Positions 37,126-52,064 of a DNA stretch of 64,000 bases are shown piece by piece; the stretch's first letter is position 1; every line of letters begins with the position of its first letter. Made by a program: the position numbers and the translations under genes. The stretch spans positions 195,186,526-195,250,525 of the forward strand of contig NC_057861.1 of the NCBI RefSeq assembly GCF_019393635.1, read 5' to 3'. The notes beneath the pieces were generated by a model, which did no database searches, had not been told where the DNA came from, and saw only the letters and a list, made by a program, of their open reading frames with translations. The stretch comes from Dromiciops gliroides (taxonomy: Eukaryota; Chordata; Mammalia; Microbiotheria; Microbiotheriidae).

Positions 37126-38899
37126 AAACCTTGAGAATATACTATTACAATTATCTGTGAAGTGCCCCCTCCCCCCACAAAAAAGCTGGATTTAGCATTC
37201 TAGAACCTCCATTCAAATCCTGTCAGTACCTTTTTACCCTTAGCTAAATCATGTCACTGCTCCATGCCTCAGTTTCCTCATTTATAAAATGGAGGATTAT
37301 GATCTCTTAAATCTCTTCCAGATTGGAAAAATCATTTATCAATAATCTTTTCTCTTTGTTCTTCATTCCATATGTAGTGACTTTCACATAGTCCTCAAGA
37401 GGCTGGAAGGTCTCTGGGGATTACTAGATTCCTTCCCTTAACCTAGACTCAGATCAGGTAATTGCCTCATTGCTTGTATTTTCTTCAATGTCTTTAAGTC
37501 TTATGGGGGACAGATATTAGAGGCTAGGTCTCAAAGTCAGGCAGACCCGAGTTCAAGTTTGCTTGTGGTCAGCTGCTGACTGTTTGACACCGGACAAATC
37601 ACTTAACTTCTTGGTGACTCAGGCAACTCTCTAAGATTGCAGTTCTTCTGTATTAGCTGACTGGGCTAGTTTCCTCACGAGGAGTTGCCTTACACAAATG
37701 AAATTCTCGATGTTCCCCACCTCCAAACCCACATCCCAGCCCCAAAATCTAGGAAATGGTGAGGAATTTCTCACCTTAAGAAACGGTTATGACCTTAGGC
37801 ATTCTAAAATTTATCTTGTCTAGTAATATGACTATGAAAGTCACAGTCTTTGCCTCAGTTTTCCAGGATATAAAATGGATATTTTGCAGATTGTGATGTA
37901 TGCTAAAATCCTTTGTAAATGCTAATTATTACTTTAGTAAATTATTTTTACATAGTAATTTTTTCTCCCCAAAGGACTGTGTAATAAAATGGCATAAGCA
38001 GAAAAACATAAAATGCTAGAATTGTTTTATGGGCCCCTAGCTGAGATTTCAAACTTGAACATTATATGCAGGGAAACATTAGATGCAGTAATTATATAAT
38101 GATGTTTCAATGTATAACTATTATCATCCTTATTGTCATTTCCCATCTAGAATGAGGTCCAGACAGATTAACACTGTCTATTCTGGGCTCTTACAATCTC
38201 CTAAAACCCTGGGAATTCCTTAATCTTGTTCTTAGGAGTATAGAATAGCCAGAGACAAAAAGGTAGAAAGTGTTACATATTACAGAGTCACTTTCAAATG
38301 CTATAAATAATTTTCTATGTTCTTAATTTTAAAAGTATGAGAGAAGATACTTTCCCAAGTTTCCAAATTAAGCAAATGTAGGTCAATGAATTACAAAGTA
38401 AAGATTTCCATGAATTCAAATCATAGTGAATTAAACTGAGTTTACTAGATAAGTATAGAGTTTCTAGTTTCAAAAATACTCTTTTTCTATGTATTTGGGG
38501 CTTGATAACTGTGATCTCAACTTGTGGAGAGAGTACGCAGGCAGATGATATCAGAGGCTCAGAGGTACCTCAAAATATTTTTCTCAAGAATAGCTCAGTA
38601 GCTGGCATATGGTAGCCTGAGCAATTTGGGGGTTGGGGAGGGTGGGGTGAGGATTATATGGGGGATAGTAATGGAAAAAGCACCAACTTGGAGTCAGAAA
38701 TAAGTTCTGGATTTGAATCCTTGGTCTGCCACCTTACTGCCCTCTGATGCCCTCTGGCTATATACGAGCAAGCCACCTAAGGAGTATAATTTTCTTCTCT
38801 ATAAAAAGAGATTTTAATGCTTTTACTACTTATTTAATAGGATGTGTGTGTGTATGTGTGTGTGTGTGAGAATCAAAGCAACTATGGTATGTAAAACCT
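37126..38899. other. No gene; MIR-like scraps
   Basis: MIR-like plus-strand scraps at about 37,195-37,330, 37,515-37,640 and 38,665-38,820; TG run at 38,843-38,870. No coding frame of note. Confidence 0.5.
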
Positions 38900-39256
38900 T
38901 AAAGGTGGCACAGTGGGTAGAGGGCTAGACCTGGAGTCAAGAAGACATGAGTTCAAATTAGAACTTAGTCTTACAACTTGAATATAAGAGCCTTAGCTGT
39001 GGTACCCAGGGCAAGTCATTTAATCTCTTTCTGACTCAATTTCCCCATCTCTAAAATGGGGATAATAATAGTACTCACCTCCTAAGTTTGCTGTGAGGAT
39101 GAAAAGAGATAATATTTGTAAAGAGCTTTGCAAACCACAATACACTATATGAATGCTAGCTAGCTAGCTAGTAGTGGTGGTGGTGGTGGTGGTGGTGGTA
39201 GTAATAGTAGTAGTAGTAATAATAGTTCACTAAATAAGTACTTAAAAACAAACATA
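38900..39256 (+). repeat. Older MIR-like SINE and (GTG)n/(GTA)n microsatellite
   Basis: The SINE at 38,900-39,150 has the same layout as 25,680-25,925. It ends in GCTA repeats (39,155-39,170), then GGT and AGT trinucleotides (39,172-39,222). Confidence 0.75.
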
Positions 39257-39420
39257 GGGGGCAGATAGGTGGTACAGTGGATAAAGCACTGGCCCTGGAT
39301 TCAGGAGTACCTGAGTTCAAATCTGGCCTCAGACATGTGACACTTACTAGCTGTGTGACCCTGGGCAAGTCACAACCCCAATTGCCTTAACAAAAACAAA
39401 AACAAAAACAAAAAAAAAAA
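39257..39420 (+). repeat. WSINE1-type SINE
   Basis: Full-length copy with a small internal deletion after CAAGTCAC and a (CAAAAA)n tail. Confidence 0.9.
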
Positions 39421-42400
39421 ACACACAGGTAGTCCAGGATAGATGTTGACTGCTAGAAAGCAGTAGGAAAGGCAAGAATGTTTTGGGATAGAAGACTGAG
39501 GGAATATTGAGATTGAAGGAAAAGGTTGTTTGTTTGGAGTAAAGATTTATCATAATCCCAAATTTATATAGGTTTGACAGTTGGTATCCGCAAATGTTAA
39601 GCAAAAAACAAACAAACAAACAAAAAACCCTTCCTCTACGTATGCTTAGTATCATAAGTGTCAGAGGGGCTGCTTACAAATGTGAAGGGCCACATTGTCA
39701 TTCATTCCAAGGTATCAGTAGAAATTTATAGCATTCCTAACACATGATGGCTATGTAGATATATTCACAGAATATATCTGGCAGTTGTTTTGATCAGGCA
39801 TACACATTCAGTATGCACGTGTGCAACTCCACATAGGTGTCATATTCTAATATTGGTATAGGAAATATCACAAATTGAAGAGTGCTGATCTAAAATCAAC
39901 AAGGTACAAGGTTCAAATGACACTTCTGATATACTCAAGCAGTGTGATCTTGTGTAAATCACAACCTCTCTGGGCTTTAATTTTCTCATCTGTTAAAAAA
40001 AAAAAAAAGATGAGATGGCTCTTGTTTGCACGTACTTTGCAGCATTGTGTTGAGAATAAAATGAAATAAAGTACATAAAGCATTTTTCAATATCAGAATC
40101 TAGCCCAACTATACTTATTACTTATCTATATTTTAGCAAGCATTTCTGAAATTCTCCAACAAAGTTACACAACATGCTTGTGTGGCATACCAGGTTCACC
40201 TTATCAACTCTGTTTTCTTTAAAGTTTGTAAACCATTCTGAGGAAAGTACATGTCTGCTGTAGGAAAGTATAAATCACATACAAATATCTCTGGAACACT
40301 AACCAGTAAACCATGATTGAGAAGAGGCTGTTGGTGCTGTCCTGTCAGGCATATGTGTACTCTGACCAAAAAGAGACTAACAGGTATCTATTGGAATGAA
40401 AGCAATTAAGATTTTAAATATTCAGTTATGGTAAGTATCGCCATGAAATAAACTCAAGAACAACAATAATAAAAAAACAAACAACCACACAAAAAAACTA
40501 CTATTCATTAGGCATTTGTTACCACATCCCCAATGCTTGCTTTTGTCTGAACAGAAAAACAATTTTGTTTTTAATATACTTATATTCCACTCCTCTCCTT
40601 ATCATCCAAGGATAATGAGTCATTAGAAAAAACCCAACAATATTATATTCAGCAATACAGCTTATTGTTCTGGGTAAATTATCATTGCATCAGCTGAGTA
40701 TAAGTACCTGACACTTTGGAAAGCTCAGTTGTCAGCAGTTTCTGTTGGAACGGGTGGGTTCTCCCAGGCCAGCCAATAGAAACCTTTTTCTTCACCCAGC
40801 ATTCTTCTCTGTTATTACAGAGCCTAAAGTTCATGACCCCTACATTGGATATAGGCACAAAGGACACAATTGATGACATCAAAAATCTCTGTGTAACTGC
40901 CACATGACTGGTTCCCTTGAGAGAGTGATGCTTCTGGCATAGGTATAGAATGACCAATTACTGTGACTACAGCAGATTAACTTGTAAATGCAAACGAATA
41001 ATAGATTGTGTAACAGAAAAAATAATATCCATTTTCATGCCAATCAAGAATGTAAGATTGTCAGAGCATGTAGACCAGGTTGGAGGCAGCCTAGGTAGGC
41101 GTGGAGCTAGTAAGAAGGGGGAGGGATGCCTGAGTTCATGCTGCTTGCTACAGATGACTCCATTATCCTTAAAACAACATCAAGATAAAAATTACACCTC
41201 TGTGCCTGTAAAACCCATGCATCAGCTGTGTGAAGGAAGCTTTTCAAAAATATCAGTAGCCAAGGTGAAATGTTAGCACAGGTTAAACTATCGGTCAGCC
41301 TTGTCCTCACCTATTGCAAAATGTCAGAAGGATGACCCAGGCACAGACCCCAGTAGAGCTGGAGGGAACTAGACCAGTTATCTGGTATGAAAAGGGTATC
41401 TTTTATCCCACCAGTGTCCAGACCTATGTCTGGATTATTAGTTTTGTTGCAGCCCTGACCCTCAAGCTACAAACTGCATAAACAATGACTGATAATTGGT
41501 CGATTAAGAATGTCAAAAGGGCCATGTTTGTGTGTGTGTGTGTGTGTGTGTGTTTACTCCTCCTGAACAAATGGGTCTTTAAAATAAATCAGCATTCTAC
41601 TATATTCTAAGCTAAACCAAAATGAGTTATTTTAGAAAGATCAAAGGCCATCCTTTAAACCCTAGAAAAATTCTATTTGCAGAAGTCAGAAGCCCCCCCT
41701 TTATAATTTAAACCTCACCACCTTTCGGTGTTTTGGGGGAGGAAGAGATGGGTATATGGGTCAATGGTTTAAAAGCTAAGAAAAAAAAGCAATGCTTCTG
41801 AATATGTCCCAACTTTGACGGGGGTTTGCTTTTATACGTTTTTGAAAATGAACTCTGAAAATTGGAACCGTTTCCTTTTGTATTTCAACCCCTAACAACA
41901 TGAAAAGATTAAAAAAGTCTTTTTTTTTTACATTTGTAAAGTACCTTTGTCCACTTATCTTTGCATCTTATATTTATGGAAAAAAGATGCTGTCTAGGCT
42001 TAGAGTCAATAGGCATAAAATAATAGTCCATACCCAAAAGGAAAGGAAAACACCTGGATTCCATTTCATACTCTAAATATTTTGGAATATGATCATTTTA
42101 TAAATATACTACTTACCAGTGCTATAATAAATTACTAACTGTGAGGTTCTTCTGTGATAATTTTCTTAATAAATTATTGGATACTCTCAAGATATATATG
42201 ATTCAAAAGATACTAATGGGGCTTTTACACAATTTATAGTCAAAAGTAAAATGGCCATAAATAAGCATTTTAAAAAATAAGGCTAATAGCATTCTTCAAA
42301 ATGAAACTCTACCCTGATCAATTAAAGAGTCATTTCAGTTACCATTTCTTATAGACTATGCCAAAGTTCTTTTGCAAATCCAGGAAAGACCATGCATAGA

Positions 42401-43619
42401 GAAACACAGATATCACAATTTATCATTGATAACATAATAGTTACAGAAGCATATTATCAGAGTACTCAGTATTGGGATGAAATATGATTTCACATGATAA
42501 ATAAAATGCTTAGTTATGGCATAATTTAAAATTTACTATATGATGAACACATGCAAAATCCATTTATTCAATTAATTAATTTTCTAATGATGATATTGAC
42601 CCATTATTAAAAGAATAACTATGAAGTATGTGCTTTCCAAGACCTGATAACTACATACTGGATCTATTTGATTGCTAAATTTCTAAGGATGATATTGACG
42701 ATATATTGACATTTTGTTAAAAAAATATAGCAGTCAATGCATGCTTAATAACATAGTACATATTGAAAATCTGTTTGATTCCTAAGATTCTAATGATATT
42801 GACAGGAAGAAAATACACAGTAAAAGCTTTGCTAAATATAACCAAACACTGAAACTAGTTATTAAAATTCTAATTATGACATGATGTTGTTAGAAAAACC
42901 TGAATCTTTCAAATGATTTCTAAGAAATGAAAAAAAAATGTATGTGTAACAAAAGACAAAATTATCTATATATATTCTAATTTTGTGCCATACTCCCATA
43001 ATGTCAAGAAAAGGCAGAATAGAAATCTCAGATCATATTGACTATAAGTAAAACTTGAAAATAGGTTTCTGTTGAATTGAATGGAATATATATATATATA
43101 TCATCAGATATACACTGAAATATTTGACAGATGGTAGAATTTAAAAGGAGGCAAAATGCAAACTTCCATATAAGGTAGTGTATTAAATAACTAAATTGAC
43201 AGTGTAAAATCACAACTATTTTTCAAAAAATAAAATTGCATAATAATCTGCAAATTATATTCAATGTCATTTGAAAGGGTCAGCTAAATAAACATTTGCA
43301 TGTGAAATCTCTTTTAATAGTTAAAATATAGAATTCAAGCATATCATATCTGGGAAATTCTACCCACCCCTCTAATGGAATAAAAAGAAATCAAATGACA
43401 GCTAATTGACATTTCTAGAGCTTAAAATACCTTTGACAATAGGAGAGCAAAATAATTCATTTACACGTATTCAGAACTTATAAACTACAATTCTCGTGAA
43501 AAATAATAGTCTTTAACTGTGAGGTGATCCTACCCCATGGAAAATATCAGCAGTTTAATAATAAGCCAATTCAAACCATATTAATGTCCAAATAAGAGGG
43601 AACACAAAAATCTTCTTTG
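39421..43619. other. No gene; one MIR-like copy, one (TG)n
   Basis: MIR-like plus-strand copy at about 39,865-40,085 and (TG)n at 41,528-41,554. Short unsupported frames near 40,680-41,310 show no family hallmark. The rest is AT-rich single-copy-looking DNA. Confidence 0.5.
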
Positions 43620-44185
43620 TATCCTGGGGTATATACTGCCATCTAGCGACCCAGGGATCTGACTCAATTGAAAAGAAGTTACAGAAACGTCGGAGGATTG
43701 GAGCTCAAATGACCCACTGGGTTCTTCCTGTGGATATTTTATGTGCCAGGAAGGATGTGTTGGCTATACATTATTCTACACTAAGTACCATCCTCTAAAT
43801 CCAATCTGTGTGGGTTTAGTCAATAATGTATTTGTAAGCAGGCTCCAGCTAAGAGCATGGGGTCCTCTTTTGTGACTACAGAAAAGAACAGTGAAAGTCT
43901 TAATGCACACTCACTTTGCTAGGAATCCTGTCACAAAGAGGCAGCCTTCACCAGTGGTCAGAGCAACAGAACACAGCCTGCTCCAGATAATAGAAAACAA
44001 TGGGAGAGAATTGCCTTTTTAAAAAAAGGAAAAAAGAAAAAAAAAAAGAAGTCAGCTTTCACTGATGTGCCTGATGTGGAGAAATTCAGGCACTCCATAA
44101 TTCTGAGCACTAATGTCAGCAATATTAATGCAGCGCCAGGCTATTTGACCAATTATACAACAGCCAAACACTTTTAGGAATTTAA
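43620..44185. other. Candidate conserved non-coding block
   Basis: Repeat-free, compositionally even text, mainly 43,620-43,990 and 44,050-44,185 (for example CAGCAATATTAATGCAGCGC near 44,120), split by an A/G-rich run at 44,020-44,050. It looks unlike the AT-rich flanks. No frame and no splice signals are seen. Confidence 0.25.
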
Positions 44186-46769
44186 GACAATAGAGAATAA
44201 CAAGGAGAATCAATTTAGGTGAAGTGTATTGAAGGAAATGAGGAGGGAATTAGACACATATAGTCTGAAAAACCAGAATAACCAACTTGTCCTTGGTACC
44301 TTTGGAAAAGGAATTTGAGACCCTTTGAAGTGACAAGGTCATCAAGACCTATGGAAATGAATGGGATAAACAAAAATGACAATAAAGGTAATACAACTTT
44401 TAGGATTTAAAACGTTAATTTCGGTGGGGGAATACATTGTCTTATTTCTTTCCCTTTTTGAATGACACCTAGAAATCTTTTCTGCGTGTGAAAAAAAAGC
44501 GGCCTAATGTTGACAATATGACATTTAAAATTATGAGTGAAACCAGGATATAGAAAGTAAACAAATACTCCAAACCCCTAAATAGATAGCAATGGTAAGA
44601 TTTATTTTTTAATAGAAAAAAGTAGATGAAAAAATCTCAGTTAATATTGAAATTTTACTTGAACTCACCTTCGGTCAACTGAAAATAAAATGGAAAAGTA
44701 TGTCATTTTGAGTGCTTTTGCTTTTAAAAACACTGGAAAACTTTCATACTAGAACTAAGTTGTAATGTATAAATTATGTATATATATATATACATATGAA
44801 TATAATTTGGAAGGTGAATTCATATGTCTATAGATGTATGTGCATATGTATATATATATATATATGTATATAATAATTTGATCTTTGGTAGCAATATAAT
44901 AATACCAATAAGGAAAAAATTATTTTTGAAATGTACAGTATTTGCTATGTATTAGTATCTGCTGATTATGGTAAATTTATAGTCAAACAACCAATTTTCA
45001 TTACCAAATAAATGAATTTTTCCAAATAAAAAGCATGTATTTTTGTCATGACAGTAGAAAATATTCATTGCTGCAACTTTATTCCTGTGGTAACATGTAT
45101 TACAATTATTTTGTTGAGCATTAAATTTTAATACTTCTCAACTTTTACCATGTCTTCAGCAAGCTCTTTGTAAAGTGTGGATCCAAGATATCATAGGCCT
45201 TAATATGTGTGTGTGTGTGTATGTGTGTATGAGATAATTTTTAGCCTTATTAGGTGTAGCTGATAAAATTTTCTATAATTGCTATTAAAAGTACATTTGT
45301 ATAAATGCATAATTTTGTATAATTATGTATAAACCTGAAATTCTTTCATTTTAATTTTTAGCATATACAACCTATTGCCTGCTTTATTTAAAGGTACCAC
45401 TGGCATCTGCCTGTTCTTATCTGACAGGAATTGCCAGCCTTCAGGGACTTTCCAAAGTCCCATGCCCATTGTATCCATTCCTGAAATAAATTTTAATATT
45501 GTTGCGTTTATTTTGCTTTTCTAACAGATTCAGAAAATGTGAGGCTTTTGGTTATCCTAAGATGAGATAAATAACAATTAAAGGCAAACTTTTATTTAAA
45601 GTAGTTTTCTCCTTTTAATAAATTGTTGTGCTCTTTCCCAAACATTTCTTTTTAACTGATTATTCAATATAACATCACAGTTATTATTGGAAAAGCTGAA
45701 ATCAATTTTATTAGCTTTTTCATGTTAAAACTGTAAATGCAAAGTTACATTTCCTGGAGAGAGTAGGAGAAAGCAAAACATCAACAAATAATAGAGTAAC
45801 TGCTATTACTAGAGGTAGGAGGGCTGGTGATAGAAATTGTTTTCTGCCAGAATAAAACAGGATTTGTTTCAGGAACTCTGGATAATTTGGTTAAATCTCT
45901 AATGCTAATGTTGTATCACTTTGATTTTCACAATTTCTTAAGATTTTACCAAGGGAAGTATAGACCTAAATCCTTTGTGTTTTATCACTCATTATTAAGC
46001 TGTTACACTGTAACCCTGTGATAATAATATTAATTAAGAATAAGAATAAAAAGTATGTACATTCTTGTTATTCGCTTTACTTTTCAATATACCAAAATAT
46101 TTTTCCATTTTTTGCAATCATTTCAATTAAGGACAATGTCTATGTGGTGGAATCCCCCATTCTTAACTCTATAAATTTAACTTATCTCAGAATATTTGAT
46201 TCAACCTTTACATAGGAATCTTCACTCAGAGATGAAGCACAGAAAAATAAACAATGAAATTGAAACTTAAAATAGAAAGGAAAGCATTTATTTGTTTATT
46301 TACTTACTTGTGATAAAGAAGATTTCATTGCAAGAAGCAGATACTGATGGAAATTCCAAAGTAAAATACCTGCCAAATCAATTTTCCCTATGGTCTTCAC
46401 TACATACTAGGGGTTGGCCAAGATCCACATTTCTAAACCAATCCCATGTTAACTATTTGTAAGCAATGATTATACCCCTTCGGTCATATTTCTGTTTCAA
46501 TTAGGAATACAAATGTGTGTATGTTGTATAAATATATTTATGAATACAAATGTCTATATTTATGTGTGCATATATGTGTATGTAAATCCTTTAAAATTCT
46601 TCTCTTACTCAAATAACAACAATAATGTGCCATTATTAGCAAACCTAAAAAATAAAATAAGACAGAATATTAGAATCAGAGAAAATATTTCTTTTACTTT
46701 TATTCAAGCAACTAAGAGTTCAGCAAAAAACAAACAAAACCCAAAAACATTCATCATTGGATAAAAGAC
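44186..46769. other. No gene; short TA/TG runs
   Basis: TA or TG runs at 44,778-44,795, 44,850-44,870, 45,205-45,228 and 46,510-46,585. Nothing else recognisable. Confidence 0.5.
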
Positions 46770-47075
46770 AGTGCTAGAACATACCTGAGATGATCTAGTT
46801 CATTTCCCTCATTTTATAATTTAGGAAGGTCTCAAAGACTTCAAATGATTTCTCCTATGTCACACAAGTAGTGTCAGAGGTGGAAATTGAACCCAAGTCC
46901 ATCTGACTTCATAAATGGTGCTCTTTCCCATTGTATTATGGTACCTCCCTTCAAAATAACTGAGTCCTGATTGAACAGATACGAAAAATGAAAGTGTTCC
47001 AAGAGTCTTTCCCAACTTGCCCTTCTATCGCAAATTATTTGTTTTGTTGTTGTTGTTGTTGTTGTTGTGGGGTAA
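46770..47075 (-). repeat. MIR-like SINE and (TTG)n
   Basis: Antisense MIR-like layout at 46,770-46,950 (TTCCCTCATTTTATAATTTA, TGTCACACAAGTAGTGTCAG). (TTG)n at 47,040-47,068. Confidence 0.6.
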
Positions 47076-47760
47076 GGGATGTCCTTCAGTATGAACATCA
47101 TCTTAAAAGAGGGGTTGTAAGAATAAGGCACAGCAGTATACTTACTTTGCTGGCACTTTGCTAGGCTCTGGAAAATAACCTACAGGAATAACAGAAGTGC
47201 TGTCAAATTATGATGTTGTAACAGAGCTGTGTGAGTTCTCAAAAACTTGGCTTGCACTCTGCATAGCTACTATCTGTGGACAAAACAAAACCCAGACAAG
47301 CCATTAAAAACACATAAATGTAATGATTTTGGTACTCATCTTGCATGCTTAGTTAAGGGTAAAAACTCAGCAGGCTTCTCAGCAATGCAAACTTATTTTA
47401 AAAACAGAACAAGTCCACTTTAAGCCATGTGTTGTATTGCCTTTGAGAGACAAATTAAAGTGTTCTTGTTTTCTCCATCAAATGTATAATGCTAGTTCTA
47501 TCTCTATTAAGGATTCTTATTTGGTTCAATTTTATTGTCTTTATGTTTCATAGAAAGTTTACATGGGGGAAAAACTGCTAGTATGTGGAAAGGAGTATGT
47601 AAAGACATGAAAGCAGTGTGTGAGAAACTCCTCCACTTTTTGATTGTTTTGAATATATTGAGGAAAGATACAGTCCAGATGATCTCTGAAGACCTTAGAT
47701 CAGAAGATATCATCCCTTTATCCTTAGACCATAAAGAGTAGCTCCCATATACTGAAAAGT
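47076..47760. other. No gene seen
   Basis: Single-copy-looking AT-rich DNA. Confidence 0.5.
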
Positions 47761-47813
47761 AACACACACACACATACACAGAGACAGACAGACAGACAGA
47801 CACACACACACAC

Positions 47814-47864
<51 letters not shown>
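47761..47864. repeat. Compound (CA)n-(GACA)n-(CA)n-(GA)n microsatellite
   Basis: CA, GACA, CA, then 45 bp of GA. Frames crossing it are artefacts. Confidence 0.95.
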
Positions 47865-47868
<4 letters not shown>

Positions 47869-48289
47869 GAAGTGCACATTCTGCCATAACATTTATATTA
47901 TTATTTGCTCAGGAATGTTAAGTTACTGTTGGGTTAGGACTTTTAAAATCTCTTGGTGTGAAGCACAACTTTCCCTAATATTATGTAACATCTAAGTCAA
48001 ATAAGACAGGGGTAAAAAAAATATTTAAGCAGTAAGTTAAAACTTGGAACTTTACAATTAACTGTTTTCTCAATTATCAAAGCAAAGAAGAAATGAAGTG
48101 AAGAAGTGAAGAAAATTGACTCCATAACTTTAATTAGTGGGGATAGAGTGAGTTTAATAAAAATGTTAGCAGGATTTTCTTTTTGTATGCTTATTCAGAG
48201 AAGGTAAAACTGGTATTTATTTGTAAAAGGGGGTAACTATCATACCCCAAATAAATTTCAGAAGAAATAGGCAGAAATTCAACCCATCT
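47865..48289. other. No gene seen
   Basis: Nothing recognisable. Confidence 0.5.
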
Positions 48290-48905
48290 ATGTGTCTTTG
48301 TACTGGCTCCCCGACATATCTAGAACATATTCCCTCCTTATCTGCACCTTTTAGAATCCACAGTGTTTTTCAAGACTCTGATCACACATTACCTTCTACA
48401 TGAGTTTTCCTGATCTTCCCCAGTAATAATATCTCCCTCTTCCAAATACCTTGTATGTTAGATATTGTACATATGCTTTCTAAAATCTTGCATTTTGTTT
48501 TCCCCATTAGAATGTAAGCTCCTGGAGAGTAAGGATTGTTTCATTTTTGTCTTTGCATCTCCAACATATAGTCCTCCACCAGACACGTACAAAGTACTTA
48601 ATAAGTGCTTATTGGTCGACTGGTTGTTAAGTGCTCTATAACAACACTTAACGTTATAATGGTTTAGAACATACACCTTTAGATTAAAGGTTATTAATTA
48701 ACAGAAATGTCACAATATCCCTCTAGACAAAGACAGCCTGGTAACTCTAAGCTGGCATCTTGACTAACATTTATTCATCCATTCAAAAAATATCTTTTGA
48801 GTACATGCTTCATGCAAGGACTAGTGTAAGAGATTATAAAGATGAATGAAATAGTACCTGGGCTCCAGAAGTTTATACTCTAATGGAAGAAAAATACATA
48901 GATTC
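48290..48905. repeat. Old LINE 3'-end repeat (+) and L2 3' scrap (-)
   Basis: 48,290-48,635 has the same order as 31,930-32,590 (AGAATGTAAGCTCCTGGAGA, TTTTTGTCTTTGCATCTCCA, AGTACTTAATAAGTGCTTAT). 48,765-48,905 is an antisense L2-type end. Confidence 0.5.
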
Positions 48906-49867
48906 CTAACTACACATTCAAGAAGCATGTGCATTATTGTGAAATTTTATCCAGCATGATTGAGTCTGAGCTTGGTTTCAAGCATCATGGTAATTTAAAG
49001 GAAAAGAAAAACATGTATATTTGATTCTGTGCATTGGAATAAAATGTCTAGCCAGAGTCACTACAACAGTCAAACAGTTAAAACTCAAACCTAGATCCCC
49101 TTTTGGCTGACTTTTAAAGCTTTCTTGAAGACATCCCCTTCCTATTTCCCCAGAGTCCTGCTGCCAAATTCCCTATTTTTCTTAAAATTTGATTAAGGAT
49201 TCTGTCAAATACTCACTGAACTATGAGTTCCAGAAATCCTGATGAATACTGAAATCATCAGAGTCAGTGAATGACAGTTGGGAATCATGTCAACTGAATG
49301 TAATAGATTAAGAAAGAAATCTATGATGTCCTATAAAACTCATCTTGCCCACTAAATCCTGAAGGGAATGAGATCCCCAAATCACGTCTACATACATTTT
49401 CATAAGTTTTATACACATTTAAAATATTCCCTCTGTAATTCTGAAAGTGTTGATTTATTAACAAAGGGGATTAATATGTTATTCATGCATCTTGCTTTTT
49501 TAGCTTAAAAATGTACTTCAGGGATACCCTCAACCTAAGGAAGAACAAAAAACAATGAATGAATGAATAAATGAATGGAAAGGAATGAGATTTTCAGAAT
49601 CATCTACTGCTTTCACTTTCTAACACACTACTTACTGTATCTACAGTAGTGACTTGGAATGCCTCTAATTAAATGCAATTCATTTGCTAATTCTGAAACT
49701 TCATTTATTGTAATTGTGGACTAAAATACTCCCAGTAGAATTCCTCATGAAGTAACTTTAAGTTTATGGTAAATGGTGTACAGGATGGCTGTAGGAATTA
49801 CCCGCAGTAATTAGAGTTGCAGGCATGTAGAAAAGTTCTACAAGCTCACACAATTCAAGGAGTGCTT
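48906..49867. other. No gene seen
   Basis: AT-rich single-copy-looking DNA. Confidence 0.5.
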
Positions 49868-50080
<213 letters not shown>

Positions 50081-52064
50081 TGGCAGTCCATGCCACACCA
50101 AACAGACCATCTTCTTCCCCAATGCATGTGAAATAATTGCATTTCCATTCCTATGTCGCTCTACATTTATGCAAAAATGACTGTGGGTGTTTATTTAGCT
50201 ATGCCATACTTTTGTCCCTTTTATTGGCTGAGACTAGAGGAAAATGAGCTTCTTGACCTTTCTGGTACCTGGCAGCTCTTGAAGAGGAAAAGCCTTTAGT
50301 TTACAAAAACAGTTGTTTTACAAAAGATCAAGTAATTCTTCCCATCATACTGTCACTGCTATCTTATTGTCTGAACTCCAGACTTCACATAAAGCCTGAC
50401 AACTTTTTATGATTATTTGCAATAGTTTTATCTAATTAACTCATTTATAGCCATTGAAGAGCTAACCTGAATATCACTGGCATTTTAAAGGTTAGACAAT
50501 TCTCTATCAGTCTATCATGTTTTATACTGATGAGCACTATGGTCAAGAAATCTCATCACTCATGGAGTGATTTACAGGACAGATAACATTTCCTACTTAA
50601 GGAAACATCAGACTTTAGTTTGAAATGTGAGGCCGAACCTATGGAATCAAATCATTCCATTCAGATCTCTCTGCAGTTCTATAAATGTAGCATAGTCCCA
50701 CACCTCATAAATTGGTAATATGGTCAACTCTCCAACCCTAGATCAGAGAATAAACTGCTATAAAATTAGGGAAGGAAGGCATCTTCAGGTTTTTGTGGGG
50801 ATGTGTGCATGTGTGTGTTTGGGTAGGTAAGGAGGAAACAGGTTCTCTGCCCCCATTTCTCTCTTTTGGAACTAGCTTTGTCCATGTCCATTTTAACTCC
50901 ACAAGTCACATAAAATATATTCATGGACTATACCTCATTTGTATGCCCCTTTCATGATTCATGATGTAACTTATCTGCTGTATTTCAAAGATTTAATAAT
51001 GGTTTATAATAACGGAGAACCCACTCCTTACTGAGATGGTCCATGTCCTTTTCTCTCTGAAATTCAGAATACAGTACTTAATTTGTAAAGTGTTGGGAGA
51101 AGAGATTGAAAAATTAATCCCTCACCACTGCACAGAGGCAGTGTATGTCATAAGAATTAGTGACTATACATCATCTAGGATCTTCTTCTCCAAGAATATT
51201 GATGAAATACCAAGGGCTGAATCTACAAATCAATTTTCAAATAATATGGAGTTGTCTTTACCATTAAATTGTAGGTGGAAACATGTGATATGGCAATAAA
51301 TTGGGAGGGATACAGAATTTGAATATATTTCATAATTCAGTGGAGATCCACTCAGAAATTTCAAAATTGATTTCCTCTTCCATCTGCACATTATTTCAAG
51401 AAAGATGAAGGATAAAGGAGCAAAAAGTGGAGAATGCTGGTTTTAAACATCCCCAATTCTGATGGCCCCCATCTCTGGATATTTTGTCTGTACAACCACA
51501 TGCCCACATATCTGTGCTATAACCTAGATAGAATGGGGAAATTTAGATAGAAGAATGCCATTTTTGTAAATTCATATAACACTGTACTATAGACAAAACA
51601 GACATTTCATTTATGCAGGCTTGTAATAGCTGCTGACCAAAATATGAAGAAAAATGGTGTTTCTTAACTTAAACACAAAACTTCACTTGGTTTTTGCAAT
51701 CCTTTTCCTAAATACTCAGCCACATTACCTCTTTAATAATTCCATGTTATCTACTTGCCATTTGTCTGACCCTGAGGAAACTTGACTTCTTTAGTGCTTA
51801 GTTTCTTCATCTGTAAAAAGAGATCCCTGTGGTCCTGTAAAGCTCTAATTCTAGGATTCTTTGATACTACAAATGTTACTTTACAAGTGTATATCACTTT
51901 TTTTAAAAAAACACTTTTGTACTTTCATTACATTGAATCTTCCAAAAAATGTGTGAGATCGATTGAGCAGTATTAGTTTCCAAATATCGTGATATGAAAG
52001 CAGAGATTACTATGTGATTTCCTAAATTGCACTGCTAGTTAATGGAAGAATTTTACCTTGTCCC
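50081..52064. other. No gene; MIR-like scrap
   Basis: MIR-like text at about 51,760-51,865. The short frame at 51,036-51,299 has no family hallmark and no supporting signals. Confidence 0.5.

Noticed and set aside
40682..41310. Frames of 63-108 codons on both strands
   Set aside because: No family hallmark, splice signals or start context; consistent with chance.
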